64,000 bases of DNA from Homarus americanus (GCF_018991925.1 NW_024726235.1:4893912-4957911), one strand, 5' to 3'. Shown: positions 1 through 21,101, counted from the stretch's first letter. The notes: generated from the sequence alone by a model not told the origin. Translations and numbers: made by a program.

Positions 1-1147
1 ACTGTTATATACAACTGATATTAGGATGTACAGTTCTTGGACGAATGTAAATTTAAAATGAATTTGTTACATGACTGTAATTCGCAAGAGAGCAACTGTG
101 TCCTCGTTCATGCATGGGTGTGGGCGAGTTGTGTGGTCCGCCAGGGAGGGAGTAGGTGGGTGCTGCTCCGGGTGAACAGTTGGTTCGGTGGCTGTGTCGT
201 ACTTGTTGTGGTTGCGTCCTAGTGTATGTGTCTGTGAAGGGAATAGACCAGAAACTGTCAAGCGATATCAAGAAACTTCAACAAAATCTAGAAAGTTTTA
301 TAAAAAACTTAAAGACGCAGAAAATACATCGCTCCTGCCACTCACGTTAATAAATCAAGGTGTTGCAGCTGATAGTTGTGTGTTTTCAGTTATTCCTTTG
401 AATTTGTGTTACGAGACTAATTTATTTACCTATGGAAGCGGTGTTCAGTCCTGGCCACTTATATGTAATCTGATACACAATTTCAACAACCAACACAATT
501 ATTAAGTTGAATTGGTCCGAACAGTGTTACAAACTCAAGACCCACGAGTGAAAAATACGTTCTTATTCCCTTTATCGTACATCGTATGCAATGTTCCAAA
601 TGTCTCCCTCATTCATCGTCCAATAATAAGAAAATATGATGTTTACGTCACTGAATCGAGAACATTTTGAATAGTTTTTTCGCTTTTTGTCTGTTTTCTT
701 TTTCGTTGCTTCCAGTCGCTAGGTTTTTGACACCATTCTCTTGTGCTGTTGTTCACATACATTCCTCAGAAGTGTCCTGAAAGAGAACAAAAAACATTAT
801 TAAATCACTAAGAGACACAGTATGTAAAGCTGAACAAGTAGGTGAATCAAAACAAATTCTAAATATAACAACTGAAGGAAGTTTGCAGAGAGATATAAGA
901 GTGGTTTAAACCTTTCCCAAATTAAGCCAACAGACAGTTCATAAAGTGTGATCTTGTTAATCTTTCTGTTCATATTTCTTACCTATTTCATTATTCAGCT
1001 TCAACTTCCTCGTAGCTGGGAAAAGATCACACTACTGAATACATTGTCATTAAGGCCCCTGTACTGAGACTCCTGTTATAGACCCGTATATAATAGCTTC
1101 TCTCAGTAACCAATGATCACACAAACTTGGATGATGTTCGCGTCAAC

Positions 1148-1150
<3 letters not shown>
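1..1150. other. 5' flank, no gene recognised
   Basis: No coding exon could be supported here. Short open frames at 156-350 and 188-505 overlap each other in different frames, show no recognisable domain and have no convincing splice context. The stretch could hold the promoter or an untranslated first exon of the MFSD6-like gene that begins its coding at 2322, but no core promoter motif was strong enough to call. Confidence 0.4.

Positions 1151-1241
<91 letters not shown>
1151..1241. repeat. (TC)n microsatellite
   Basis: An uninterrupted run of about 45 TC dinucleotides. It produces a spurious Ser-Leu repeat ORF. Confidence 0.97.
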
Positions 1242-1244
<3 letters not shown>

Positions 1245-1925
1245 TCGATCTGATCATTCTTCTTCCCCTCATGTTCTCTCACAAATCTTACCTACATCCT
1301 CGTAACTGATCTCACAAACACATGGTATTATTCTCGCTCTGTCGTTCAAAGCCTCAATACCAACACAGCCTGAGTGTTGCCCAGTGTCCTATAAGAGGTC
1401 ATATACCGTGACTAATGTATCAGACTAAAATTAACAAGTATATTTTTTCTTTTCAAGGGAGTGATAAGACTGACTCTACTTCCTTCAGTGTTTCTTAAGG
1501 TGTAGTTGTGTATTATGTTCTTCCAGGATAATAAGAAGGTGTGTGTGTGTGAGTATAATCAGAAACAATAGTCATTAGGTCTCATGTTTAAGCTCTATTA
1601 CAACGGTACTATTCAGTGAAGTTAGTTATATAATGTTGTAATAATAGCAAGTTGCGGTAGATGTGTCATGATATTGTGACTGCTAGTTTTGAAAGAAATA
1701 TATGACAGAAATATGTATAATTATGTTTATTGGAACATAGGCAGCAGTGTGAGGTGCCGTTAATATGTTTTTTCCTACTGACTCATTTTACCTCTTGTCT
1801 CAGTTACCTGGTGGTGGTATGGTCACCGTCTCCTGCACTGCTCTGAGGACGCCGGTTCGAGAATTCTGGTTACCTCGATAACAAGAAGTGAAGTTGTCTA
1901 ATGGAGTGACGCATCAAGAGATATA

Positions 1926-2310
1926 TAGTGTGGTGTTGGCTGTTAAAATATACATACAGTGTGGTGTTGACAGATAAAATATACATACAGTGTGGTGTTG
2001 ACTGATAAAATATACATACAGTGTGGTGTTGACTGATAAAATATACATACAGTGTGGTGTTGACTGATAAAAGATACATACAGTGTGGTGTTGACTGATA
2101 AAAGATACATACAGTGTGGTGTTGACTGATAAAAGATACATACAGTGGGGTGTTGGCTGATAAAAGATACATACAGTGTGGTGTTGACTGATAAAATATA
2201 CATACAGTGGGGTGTTGACTGATAAAAGATACATACAGTGTGGTGTTGACTGATAAAAGATACATACAGTGTGGTGTTGACTGATATAAGCTACAGTGTG
2301 GTGTTGACAT
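1926..2310. repeat. 31-bp minisatellite, copy 1
   Basis: About twelve tandem copies of a unit of roughly 31 bp beginning acagtgtggtgttgactgat, with scattered substitutions. It lies immediately upstream of the first MFSD6-like coding exon. The same unit recurs at 4788-4925 upstream of the duplicated exon, so the array was duplicated together with the exon. Open frames on the minus strand across it are periodic and not genes. Confidence 0.93.
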
Positions 2311-2321
2311 AAAGCGTCGTG

Positions 2322-11139
<8,818 letters not shown>

Positions 11140-11231
11140 TGTCTCCTGATACTTAAGACATCTGTTTTATATTGTCACTTACTGCTAGTCGTCATAGATG
11201 GCTCTTCTGTAGACATATTTATACAAGTGAA

Positions 11232-11237
11232 AATAAA
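11232..11237 (+). terminator. Polyadenylation signal, long isoform
   Basis: AATAAA 93 bp downstream of the exon 10 stop, with a second AATAAA-like copy about 20 bp further on. Confidence 0.5.
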
Positions 11238-11259
11238 ATCAGACATGAAGTAGAAATAA

Positions 11260-12650
11260 AGATGGTAATAGTAATTGTAGTTATTTTTTTTTTTAGTTAA
11301 TGAGAAAAAATATACATTGGTTAAGTTGCCAGATGAACAACAAAGAAAGAAGTTGTTAAGGTTGTTTAGAGATAATTCAGTGTAAGAGATTAAGATTCCT
11401 GCAACCTCATATTCCGTACCTCCTTATCTGTAGTGTATGTTCCTCGACGGTGCCGTTCTGTGTATGGCTGGAGACAATGGTAAGTTAGTAAGAGTTGCTA
11501 AGGAAATGATGATGGCAGTTTCCTCCCTGTTAATATCTCACAACAGTTAATAGTCAAGCTAAACAAAATGTTAAAATGAAAATAAAGTAAATATTTTATT
11601 CCTTACAGTACATGTCTGATTAATTTGGCTATCAATATTACACATGGTTATGTATTTACATACCGTCAATATACTAAGATATGTGCCTTATGTTCTTTTA
11701 TATCAGTCACCATTGAAAGAACGATTTGGTTTTCTATGAAATATGTAAAAAGATGTTTGTCCCTTGAAATTAGTTTATTTTGTGTATTTAGTGTGAATTA
11801 TATTGGTTCAATGTAATTTCTAATATTTTGCAATCATATAATATTATGTACTTATACAATACTTATACAAAGAAGTTTTGAGTTAACAATCTAGTTGGAG
11901 AAGATGTATTGTTGTTTACATGGGAGATGCTCTCTCCTCCAGGGTTGAATTCAGGGTGTAGATGTTAGATCAGGACAGTGATTGTATTCTTGTTTCATCC
12001 ATTGTATATCCTGCATTTTGTTATTAATTTATTACCCAGCATTTAGGGTGAATACTAGGTGATACATCTGTGAATGGAGGAAGAGCCTTATTGTGAGATT
12101 AAGATTAATAATTTACTAAATCATTTGGGCCACATGGCCATGAAGTGTCAATGTTTATACACTGTTTTGGGCCGAGGAGTTGGAGCGATGCTGAAAGAGG
12201 AAGGTTATTCAGTAGTGGCCATGACAATACTGAATCAGAAACAAGTGTATATACTTCTACTATATAGGATATCCAAGGATCTACACACAACTAAAATATG
12301 GATCCTATGTTGGTTTCTCCTCTGATCTTATTCCTGTTCCTTCACGAAATATTTATCTAGGAAGACAGGCTATATGACTCAAGAAAACTAACACTTATAC
12401 GATGAATATTCCAGTTAAAGATATATGACCCTTTTGTGATTGGTCTTCGTTTAGTACAGAAGACCAAAGGTTAAAAATGTACCTTTAATATATAATTGTA
12501 GTAGTGTGAGGCTGAGAGGGGAGTTCAATGTGGTCAGGTTCTGAGTCAAAACTTACAGGGTGTTGGTGAGGAGTAGAGTGCAAGTACCAACCAGGCAGTG
12601 TGATGTAAACTGTACCATTAAGTGTACCCGTATAGAATTACAGATGCTTT
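11260..12650. other. Intergenic, no gene recognised
   Basis: AT-rich sequence. Short open frames at 11625-11816 and 12074-12325 lack domain similarity, codon bias or splice context and are not called as genes. Confidence 0.5.
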
Positions 12651-12651
12651 A

Positions 12652-13057
12652 TCTATCTATATAAAACAAAGAAGTATGTCTGTTTGTGTGTCCGCACGAG
12701 AATCTCGGAAACTACTTTACCCATCTGTAGTGATGATGGATGGTGTTATATGTAGTCATGATGGATGGTGTTATATGTAGTGATGATGGATGATGTTATA
12801 TGTAGTGATGATGGATGGTGTTATATGTAGTGATGATTAGACAATAAAATAATAACAGTTTAATGCTAAAAAAATATACTTTGCTGTACCGTTGTAGTGA
12901 AAAACATGGTGGAACTTACTTGCACCGCTAATGAACTATTATTGATGGAAGAAGAAGTTTTGGGGACTGAACAGTGAGACAATGTGGAGCCTCCCGGAGG
13001 GTGGAGTCCTACAGTGGCCTAGCAAATGAGCCGCCCGGAGGGCGGCGTTTCTGCTAG
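12652..13057 (+). mobile_element. Non-autonomous Helitron-like element, copy 1
   Basis: Starts TCTATCTATATAAAAC after an A, contains a short tandem array (gatgatggatggtgttatat) near its 5' side, and ends with a GC-rich hairpin GCCGCC-cggag-GGCGGC (13030-13046), then seven bases and CTAG (13054-13057). Known: Helitrons start with TC, end with a short hairpin and CTRR, and make no target duplication; Helentron-type non-autonomous elements often carry an internal minisatellite. No coding capacity is seen. A related copy lies at 15600-16448. Confidence 0.7.
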
Positions 13058-13390
13058 AACATAATAGAGGTAAAGTTATGGTTTTTATTTACCATGAGGG
13101 AAAATGGATGTGAGGAGGGTGAGAAATAACGCAGTTGTGTGAGTGGGGGTGTGTGTGTGTGTGTGTGTGTGTTATCCCGTTTACTCAAAGGACGGCCGTA
13201 ACTTAACCAAAAGATAATGTTAATAATAATTTGAACTTTTCATCAGCCATAACATCAAATGAAGACATTAATTAACTGAAATACGTCATTTTAATCTTGG
13301 TTGCAAACGCCCGTCGTGTTGACGGTGTGTAACTACCAAAGTGATTGTTACTCTTACAACGCTCGTCACACGACCAAGTATAGCATGTAA
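13058..13390. other. Spacer, no gene recognised
   Basis: Sequence between the Helitron-like element and a 70-bp duplication; a short (GT)n run at about 13147-13172 is the only feature seen. Confidence 0.5.
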
Positions 13391-13530
13391 ACAAACTCGT
13401 GATGCATTGATGAGTGACTCGGAGTGAGGATGGTTCAGTCTATCACAGTGCTGCCGTTTAACAAACTCGTGATGCATTGATGAGTGACTCGGAGTGAGGA
13501 TGGTTCAGTCTATCACAGTGCTGCCGTTTA
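13391..13530. repeat. Perfect 70-bp tandem duplication
   Basis: Two adjacent identical 70-bp units starting acaaactcgtgatgcattga, at 13391-13460 and 13461-13530. Confidence 0.95.
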
Positions 13531-13809
13531 ACGGAAATTCGTCTGCTAGACGGCAAAAAAAATAAATTCGATGACGTAGTCGGTAAAACACAGTCGGAAT
13601 TACGGCAGCCCTGCAGGGTCTGTCAGTGTCGTCGGAAGAGTTAAACATTTCGGAATTGTTTTTGTTTTATGCGAGTATTGGTGGCGTTAAGAGCTCTCGC
13701 AGTGTGATAGTTGCGGTGGCTGGCAGTGTTGAGGCTATGGTGTCGGGATTACTGTGGTATTTAACAAGAATCGTTTAAGATTAAGAGGAGTGTGAACTTG
13801 GAAATATAC

Positions 13810-13925
13810 CCGCTGTGGCTACCACTGTGGAGTGGATGCCTACCTGCTGTGGAATGAAGGCCTACACGCTGTGGAGTGAAGGCCTACCCACTGTGGAGTG
13901 GGGTCCTACCTGTTGTGGAGTGAAG
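13810..13925. repeat. 26-bp minisatellite
   Basis: Four imperfect copies of a unit like ctgtggagtgaaggcctacc. It gives a spurious Cys/Trp-rich ORF. Confidence 0.85.
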
Positions 13926-14424
13926 GGCAATCCAGCAATCGTCATCGGATATCGGGTTTTACATAACGGAGTTTGTTCCCACGCAGCACCCGTAAAGGTT
14001 AGTAAACAATAAAATAATTAACTGATTGAGAACTAAGTCAACTTTTATCACCGGTGTTATAGTCAGTTGTGCTTAGAGAATATTCTTTTATCCTTTACTC
14101 TTTGTAAGTTAAATTTAAGAGAACGACCAATGGATCATTTAGAAAACCGCGGTCTTATGTTCTCTTGTTTTATGATGGAATTTTCACCAAGGAAATAAAT
14201 CTTACTACCCTTCTCTAACGTTATATATAAAATATTGTCCGAGTAGTGACCTATTAAAAGAAAAACGGTAAGAAAACGAATTTGGTAAACTAATAATAAT
14301 TAATACCTCTATGTCCCGAAGACCTGTGCCTTGGCTGGCTCATGTATACCAATCTTTCCGACTTGATATCACTGAAGTTTTTTCCAATTGAATTATTTGA
14401 TAACTAAAAGTTCCTAAAATCTTA
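13926..14424. other. Spacer, AT-rich, no gene recognised
   Basis: No coding signal or known repeat recognised. Confidence 0.5.
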
Positions 14425-14451
14425 TCTATCTATATAAAACAAAGAAGTATG
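14425..14451 (+). mobile_element. Helitron-like 5' end fragment
   Basis: Identical for more than 25 bp to the 5' end of the element at 12652, including its preceding A. It breaks off after aaagaagtatgt, exactly where a (TAA)n tail begins. It is probably the severed 5' end of the copy whose body resumes near 15600. Confidence 0.6.
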
Positions 14452-14655
14452 TAATAATAATAATAATAATTAATGGTTTATTGAAAAAGTTCTGCAGCCC
14501 GAAGGCTGAAAATATACATTGGACATAAATGACTTATTACATACATTGGTGGTTTAACAAAAGCCTTCATTAGAGAAAGGTAAAGGAACATACAGTGAAC
14601 ATACAGATTAATGTAGGATTGTATGTGTTGAACAGCAAACACGTAGTGTAGTAAC
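14452..14655 (-). mobile_element. LINE 3' tail, family A, copy 1
   Basis: Plus strand reads (TAA)n, then taatggtttattgaaaaagt and gcccgaaggctgaaaatata. The same start recurs at 35938, 36652 and 40236, where it leads into reverse transcriptase C-terminal code on the minus strand. This copy is short and heavily 5'-truncated. Confidence 0.7.
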
Positions 14656-15240
14656 TCCCTCCCAGATGGTGTTAGGAGGGACCTCACGTGATGCAGTAGT
14701 TCCCTCAGATGGTGTTATGAGGGACCTGACGTGGTGTAGTAATTCCCTCGCAGATGGTGTTATGGGGGACCTCACGTGGTGTAATTACCTCACAGATGGT
14801 GTTATGAGGGTCCTCACGTGTAGTAATTCCCTCACAGATGGTGTTATGAGGGACCTGACGTGGTGTAGTAATTCCCTCACAGATGGTGTTATGAGGGGGC
14901 CTGACGTGGAGTAGTAATTCCCTCAGATGGTGTTATGAGGGGGCCTGACGTGGTGTAGTAATTCCCTCACAGATGGTGTTATGAGGGACCTGACGTGGTG
15001 TAGTAATTCCCTCACAGATGGTGTTATGAGGGGGCCTCACGTGGTGCAGTAATTCCTTCACAGATGGTGTTATGAGGACCTGACGTGGTGTAGTAATTCT
15101 CCACAGATGGTGTTATGAGGGGCCTGACGTGGGTAGTAAGTCCCTCACAGATGGTGTTATGAGGGACCTGACGTGGTGTAGTAATTCCCTCACAGATGGT
15201 GTTATGGGGGGCCTCACGTGGTGCAGTAATTCCTTCACAG
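14656..15240. repeat. About 45-bp minisatellite
   Basis: About thirteen copies of a unit containing cagatggtgttatgagggac and ctgacgtggtgtagtaattc, with indels between copies. Confidence 0.92.
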
Positions 15241-15599
15241 ATTGTTATATGTGTGAGGTTTGGTCCCAGGCCTTCCTATCGTAGACGGATTAACACATCG
15301 CTGGTTGTTGTTGGGATCTCACAGGCCGTTGTCACTGGTGCCTGGGACCTCACTGTGAAGGTTTAGCTGGTTAGACTGTTGCTGTTGAGTTGTTCTCACT
15401 GACTTAAGCACTGTTCACCACTGTTCACCTCTGTTTAACACTGGTCATTCCTTTCCTAAATGAAATTGTAACTTCTGGCGAGAACTTGTTGATATTCCGG
15501 TGGGAGGAGGGTTCAGGGAAGGGGTTGGTATGGGCCAACTAACAGTTGACCTGGCTGCTGAGAGGACAGGTCGTCTTGACCCTTCGGTGGTCAGGATGT

Positions 15600-16448
15600 C
15601 TGTTGTGTGTGTGTCTGTGGGTGGCACGAGAATCTCGAAACTACTTACCGATCTGTAGTGATGATGTATGGTGTTATATGTAGTGATGATGATGTATGGT
15701 GTTATATGTAGTGATGATGGATGGTGTTATATGTAGTGATGATGTATGGTGTTATATGTAGTGATGATGATGGATGGTGTTATATGTAGTGATGATGGAT
15801 GGTGTTATATGTAGTGATGATGGATGTTATATGTAGTGATGATGGGTGGTGTTATATGTAGTGATGATGGATGGTGTTATATGTAGTGATGATGGATGGA
15901 TGATATATATGTAGTGATGATGGATGGTGTTATATGTAGCATGTGATGTTATATGTAGTGATGATGGATATATGTAGTGATGATGGGTGGTGTTATATGT
16001 AGATGATGATGATATGTAGTGATGGATGGTGTTATATGTAGTGATGATGGATGGTGTTATATGTAGTGATGATGGATGCTGTTATATGTTGTGATGATGG
16101 ATGTTATATGTAGTGATGATGGGTGGTGTTATATGTAGTGATGATGGATGGTGTTATATGTAGTGATGATGGATGGTGTTATATGTAGTGATGATGGATG
16201 ATGTTATATGTAGTGATGTTGGGTTGTGTTATATGTAGTGATGATTAGACAATAAAATAATAACAGTTTAATGCTAAAAAACATACTTTGCTGTACCGTT
16301 GTAGTGAAAAACATGGTGGAACTTACATACACCGTTAATGAACTATTGATGGAAGAAGAAGTTTTGAGGACTGAACAGTGAGACAATGTGGAGCCTCCCG
16401 GAGGGTGGCGTCCTACCCTGGCCTAGCGAATGAGCGCGTTTCTACTAG
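15600..16448 (+). mobile_element. Non-autonomous Helitron-like element, copy 2 body
   Basis: Shares with 12652-13057 the sequence cacgagaatctcg, the same internal array (here expanded to about 590 bp), the block from tagacaataaaataataaca to gtggagcctcccggagggtg, and an end at cgtttctactag (CTAG 16445-16448). The terminal hairpin is eroded (gagcgcg replaces the GC stem). The 5' end is missing here and is probably the 27-bp piece at 14425-14451. Confidence 0.68.
15656..16245. repeat. About 25-bp minisatellite inside Helitron-like copy 2
   Basis: More than twenty copies of a unit like gtagtgatgatggatggtgt-tatat, with variable length. The copy 1 element has only four or five. Confidence 0.93.
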
Positions 16449-16564
16449 TGGTTAAATATAAATCTCTTTATTTGAATTTTCTCTTAGATATTACTTTGAT
16501 TGTACTCAACTGCCACTCTGCAACCACTATTGGGTGATGTGTGTGTGGCAGCTTTGGATCGTCT

Positions 16565-17695
16565 CTACCCAGACGATAACGTAGAGCAGGAGTGGCCATA
16601 TAAGCGATCGCAGGACATCTCGCCGATCTCTTTTTCTGATAATGATGTAGTCAATGAGATGCCAGTGTTTGCATCGTAGGTGTTGCCACGAACGCACTTG
16701 CTGAGGAGGAATAGGCCTTTGGGTTTACACTTTCCTAGTCCATTTCTCAATATGAGTCTCTGCCAAATGTCAGCATCTCTGCCAACTCTGGCATTGAAAT
16801 CACCTAGGAGCACAACCTTATCTTCTCTGGAGATAGAGGTTAGCACTCTGCCAAGGTCGGCATGAAAGGCCTCCTTGTTGTCATCCTCTGTATCCAGTGT
16901 TGGGGCATATACACTGTTGAAGAAGGCATGACCTGAGTGATTCAGTGGAATTCTGAGCGTCATGAGGCGCTTGTTGACCCCAACAGACATTTTAGTTAGC
17001 CTATGTAGGATGCATTGGCGGATGGCAAAACCAACCCCATAAATGCGGTTTCTCTCCGAAGCAGGCTTACCCTTCTAGAAGAAGATATAGCCAGACCCCA
17101 TTGCGTGAGTCGACTCTCGTCTGGGACCCGGGATTCACAAATGGCTGCTCTATCGATGTTATACCTAGCCAGCTCTTTTGCCACAAGGGCAGTTCTTTCA
17201 GGACGCTCATTTGTGCCAGTATCCAGAAGGGTTCTGACATTCCATATAGCGTCCCTAAGAGGTTGTATAGTTTGTTTTTGTTTTGATCTGTGATTATGAT
17301 TGTGTTTTCGACCGCATAAGGATGACCTTACTAGGTGCGGTTGCCTAGTCAGGTTGGCTCTTTAGGCAGGCTATGCTTAGGGCACCTTTTCTAGCCCTCT
17401 CCCCATGTGGGGTGAGTAGAGTGGCTCCTCGAAAGGGCTGCTCAGTCGCACAGACAGGACCAGATTGCACTGCTGCCTAGTTCCCAGTGCATAAACGACC
17501 ATCTTATCTATGTCGGCCATGTGAAGAGTTGTGACTAGAGACTCCCGGCAGTCATCCCTGCCTGTTCCCGTCGCCACTCGCCCGACGCCATAGGACTTTT
17601 CGGGTGTAGGGGTTTTGATGATGATGAGAAGTATGATGAGTTTGATGATGGCTGCACGTGAGTTGATTTATGTGGTGAGGCAGGAGCGCAGTATT
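16565..17695 (-). mobile_element. LINE endonuclease region (degraded ORF2 5' part, family B)
   Basis: Minus strand, from 17695 down: a 5' leader (shared with 21745-21895 plus), then frames giving 'WNVRTLLDTGTN', 'KELARYNIDRAAICESRVPD' (first catalytic region of an AP-type endonuclease), 'NKRLMTLRIPL', 'FNSVYAPT', 'VVLLGDFNARVGRD' (GDFN motif) and 'HWHLIDYIIIRKRDRRDVL'. Known: this is the apurinic-endonuclease-like domain of non-LTR elements in the family mis-annotated as craniofacial development protein 2-like, which also matches the RT fragment at 3575-4774. Frame changes within the endonuclease and the abrupt stop before the RT domain show it is a truncated dead copy. Confidence 0.87.
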
Positions 17696-18915
17696 GTAGC
17701 AAGATCTTCACTGGCTGTTCCTGTCCTCCGATTCTAGTTTTGCCTTATTTAAGGCATCCTTCCATAACCATCTTGCCCATAGGCGGCTACCGAACATCGG
17801 TAGTGGTGCCAACACAGACAGTGCCTGGAGATGCATTGAGAAAGATTCACGAACGTCTAAATGTCTAACTTCAACTATACAAAATATACGTCTGGCAACG
17901 ATACAGACGACACTTAGTTTACTCGAATTATTTGGCACATGATTATTTCACTATGTTAAAACATGAACACTGATATTCACAAAATCGACTAAGTTAAACT
18001 GACTTAACATGGCGGCGGGAAACAATAGTTCACATACCTGGAGATGCGTTGAGAAAGATTCACGAACGTGTGATTCTTCCTTGTGTATCCGTATATACGT
18101 GAGCCTGGGGCAGTTCCGGCCCACGCATACATACCAGAAAGGCTAATTTCACCAACAACAGAAATTATATTCAACTCGGACGCTGTACACTCGGCTATGA
18201 ACGTCAGTGTGACGGGTCAGGCTAATTCTCCACATCTATGCTTTTAATCTAATCAGAGATTGAGTCTGTCAGGAAAAAGTGAAATGGATGTTGAACACGC
18301 ACTAAAAACTCTACTTACAGGAAACCACAAACCACAGCCAAGGAATTCTTCCTGAGAAGAGCCGTTGGGTCTTGGAGATTTTGAGTTTGACAAAATCTTT
18401 CCAGGAGATTAATGACTTTCTAAAATAGGCAATTGACACTAACAAAACTACAAACATCCGATTCTCTGATGTTTGGGCATCACAATAATCTAACTTCAGT
18501 AGCACTTGGAAACTCATGGCTATCCCCAAGGACGATATAAGGATATGCCACTCATACTGACAAACTCGACACTCACTTACTTGACAAGTTATATTTACAA
18601 TAAAGACAGTTGAAGCTTTCAACATCACTCACAATGGATCTTGAATGTTCCAACTGTAATCAGACATAACTAAGTTGCCTAAACATATGCAATCACAATT
18701 GCAATTTCAAATTCTGTGTCATTACTAAGGAATAACGAAGTCTTGGGTCCACTCTATGATTGAGAGAAAACGAAGGACTCAGGCGTCCTGAAGTGATAAG
18801 AAAACGAACTCCCTAGACGGGGGACGCAAAAAAAGCTTAGTTACTTGTTTTGTGCGCAATTGAGCGTAATATGAATCGTCTGATTTTACGTTAACTGGCG
18901 TATACGACCGTGGTC
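17696..18915. other. Spacer with degraded unidentified element
   Basis: A 33-bp sequence (cctggagatgcattgagaaa and following) occurs at about 17825 and again at about 18041. A broken plus-strand frame at 18638-18735 reads MDLECSNCNQT, a stop, then a Cys/His-containing stretch, suggesting a degraded zinc-binding ORF of a mobile element. Nothing more definite can be assigned. Confidence 0.4.
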
Positions 18916-18918
18916 ATT

Positions 18919-19660
18919 AAACCTGGTGAGGTGTGTGTTGTGGTGTCTGGTGAGGTGTTTGTTGTGGTACCTGGTGAGGTGTTTGTTGTGGTGCCTGGTG
19001 GTGCTTGTTGTGGTGCCTGGTGAGGTGTTTGTTATGGTGGATGGTGAGGTGTTTGTTGTGGTGCCTGGTGAGGTGTTTGTTGTGGTGCCTGGTGGTGCTT
19101 GTTGTGGTGCCTGGTGAGGTGTTTGTTATGGTGGATGGTGAGGTGTTTGTTGTGGTGCCTGAGGTGTTTGTTGTGGTGCCTGGTGAGGTGTTTGTTGTGG
19201 TGCCTGGTGGTGTTTGTTGTGGTGCCTGGTGAGTGCTTGTGGTGGGTGCCTTGTGGGGTGCCTGGTGAGGTGTTTGTGGTGCCTGGTGGTGTTTGTTATG
19301 GTGGATGGTGAGGTGTTTGTTGTGGTGCCTGGTGGTGTTTGTTATGGTGGATGGTGAGGTGTTTGTTGTGGTGCCTGGTGAGGTGTTTGTTGTGGTGTCT
19401 GGTGAGGTGTTTGTTGTGGTGCCTGGTGAGGTGTTTGTTGTGCCTGGTGAGGTGGTTTGTTGTGGTGCCTGGTGAGGTGTTTGTTGTGGTGCCTGGTGAG
19501 GTGTTTGTTGTGGTGGATGGTGAGGTGTTGTTGTGGTGCCTGGTGAGGTGTTTGTTGTGGTACCTGGTGAGGTGTTTGTTATGGTGGATGGTGAGGTGTT
19601 TGTTGTGGTGCCTGGTGAGGTGTTTGTTGTGGTGCCTGGTGAGGTGTTTGTTGTTTGCAA
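18919..19660. repeat. 24-bp minisatellite
   Basis: About thirty copies of a unit like ggtgaggtgtttgttgtggt-gcct. The 247-residue minus-strand frame (Thr-Asn-Thr-Ser-Pro-Gly repeats) is a product of this array. Confidence 0.95.
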
Positions 19661-19798
19661 GAGTCAACGCCTGGTGACAGGTATTGCATACTGTAGTGTT
19701 GTATGAGCTACACTTGTAGAGGTATTTATACAAGACACCTGGGGTATTATCCTACACCCAGGTAACAACACGCTTACTTTCCGAGATTCTGTATTAAC

Positions 19799-19806
19799 AC
19801 TCACAC

Positions 19807-19846
<40 letters not shown>

Positions 19847-19867
19847 TCACTCACTCACTCACTCACT

Positions 19868-19900
<33 letters not shown>
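19799..19900. repeat. (CA)n/(CTCA)n microsatellites
   Basis: Adjacent CA and ACTC runs. Confidence 0.93.
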
Positions 19901-20059
19901 CATGTAACACATCTCGTAAATGAACCTGAGTTTCAAAGACTCACTTGATTAAATAACTGAATATAGACAGTGTATTTTATAGTGCCTCTTCCATGCCAAG
20001 TTTCAGAGACATACCATAAAGCGTTTCATTATCTCGAAGCGTCAGGCATTCATTATAAA

Positions 20060-20285
20060 GTGTTTCATTACTTCAAAGGCTTCAGAGAATCCTCATATAA
20101 TATAGTGTTTCATCATTTCAAAACTTCAGATTCATTATATAAATTATTTCATCATCTCAAAACTTAAGATTCATTATATAAACATCTCATCAACTCAAAA
20201 CTTCAGATTCATTACATAAACATTTCACCATATCAAAAATTCAGATTCATTATATAAACATTTCATCATCTCAAAACTACATAAT
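20060..20285. repeat. About 38-bp degenerate tandem repeat
   Basis: Five or six diverged copies of a unit containing cattatataaacatttcatc and atctcaaaacttcagatt. Confidence 0.75.
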
Positions 20286-21010
20286 ATGCATAAAAAAAAT
20301 CCCACCTTATGTCACAGAGAATTTATCCACCAAAGTGTAGACTTGAAACTATGAAGCTCGACTCTTTCTATAAACATGAAGGTACAGGTATTTATTAAGT
20401 AGGCAGTGTGGTCAGGTTTCGCCTTGGGCCCCAATTATTGATGAAAAACTGATGATTTCACATAATATTAGATTCTTGTTGTGTCAGGTCAGGTCAGGTC
20501 ATCATGGCCCAGGTAGAGATGATAGGGCCACGAATTTCTGGGCATATTTAAGGATTATTAGTTTCGGGATTCTCATTCCCATTCAGTACTTACTCACTTT
20601 GTCAGTCATTCAATATTTACTCAATCATTCACTCAATACTCACTCATTCATTCAATACTCAACACGCACTCAGTCAGTCAGTCACAGGTTCCAAGACAGT
20701 ACTGAACCAACTCCGAACTCTGTAAGTCAAGAGATTCACTACTATTCCGACTGTTCTCCTTTATATGACACAATAAGTCTTGATAAAACCTCTCAGGAAA
20801 CACTGGAGCACTGGACCACAAATAAAAATATCACTCATTTGTACAGACGATTTAAATAAAGGTGGAATAATATACAAACATAATAAAAAAAACTTTTATT
20901 ATAAAAGTTTAAATAATCTTAAATATTTTAAAGAAAAATTTAGTATATTAGGCAAGGAAGTTATTTATTCTAATGTTGGGTGATGTTTGTAGTAAAATGT
21001 TCAATGAATG
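20286..21010. other. Spacer, no gene recognised
   Basis: Includes a stretch with four gtcag/gtcat repeats near 20487 and a run of ttcactcaatactc-like repeats near 20600-20680. No gene is supported. Confidence 0.45.
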
Positions 21011-21017
21011 TTTTCTC

Positions 21018-21037
21018 GTGTGTGTATGTGTGTGTGT

Positions 21038-21100
<63 letters not shown>
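21018..21100. repeat. (TG)n microsatellite
   Basis: TG run with two interrupting TATG positions. Confidence 0.95.

Positions 21101-21101
<1 letters not shown>

Noticed and set aside
188..505. 105-residue ORF near the left edge as a gene
   Set aside because: No recognised domain, another overlapping frame equally open, no start or splice evidence.
18917..19733. 247- and 145-residue minus-strand Thr/Asn/His-rich ORFs
   Set aside because: Products of the 24-bp minisatellite; multiple frames open, no start context or splice support.
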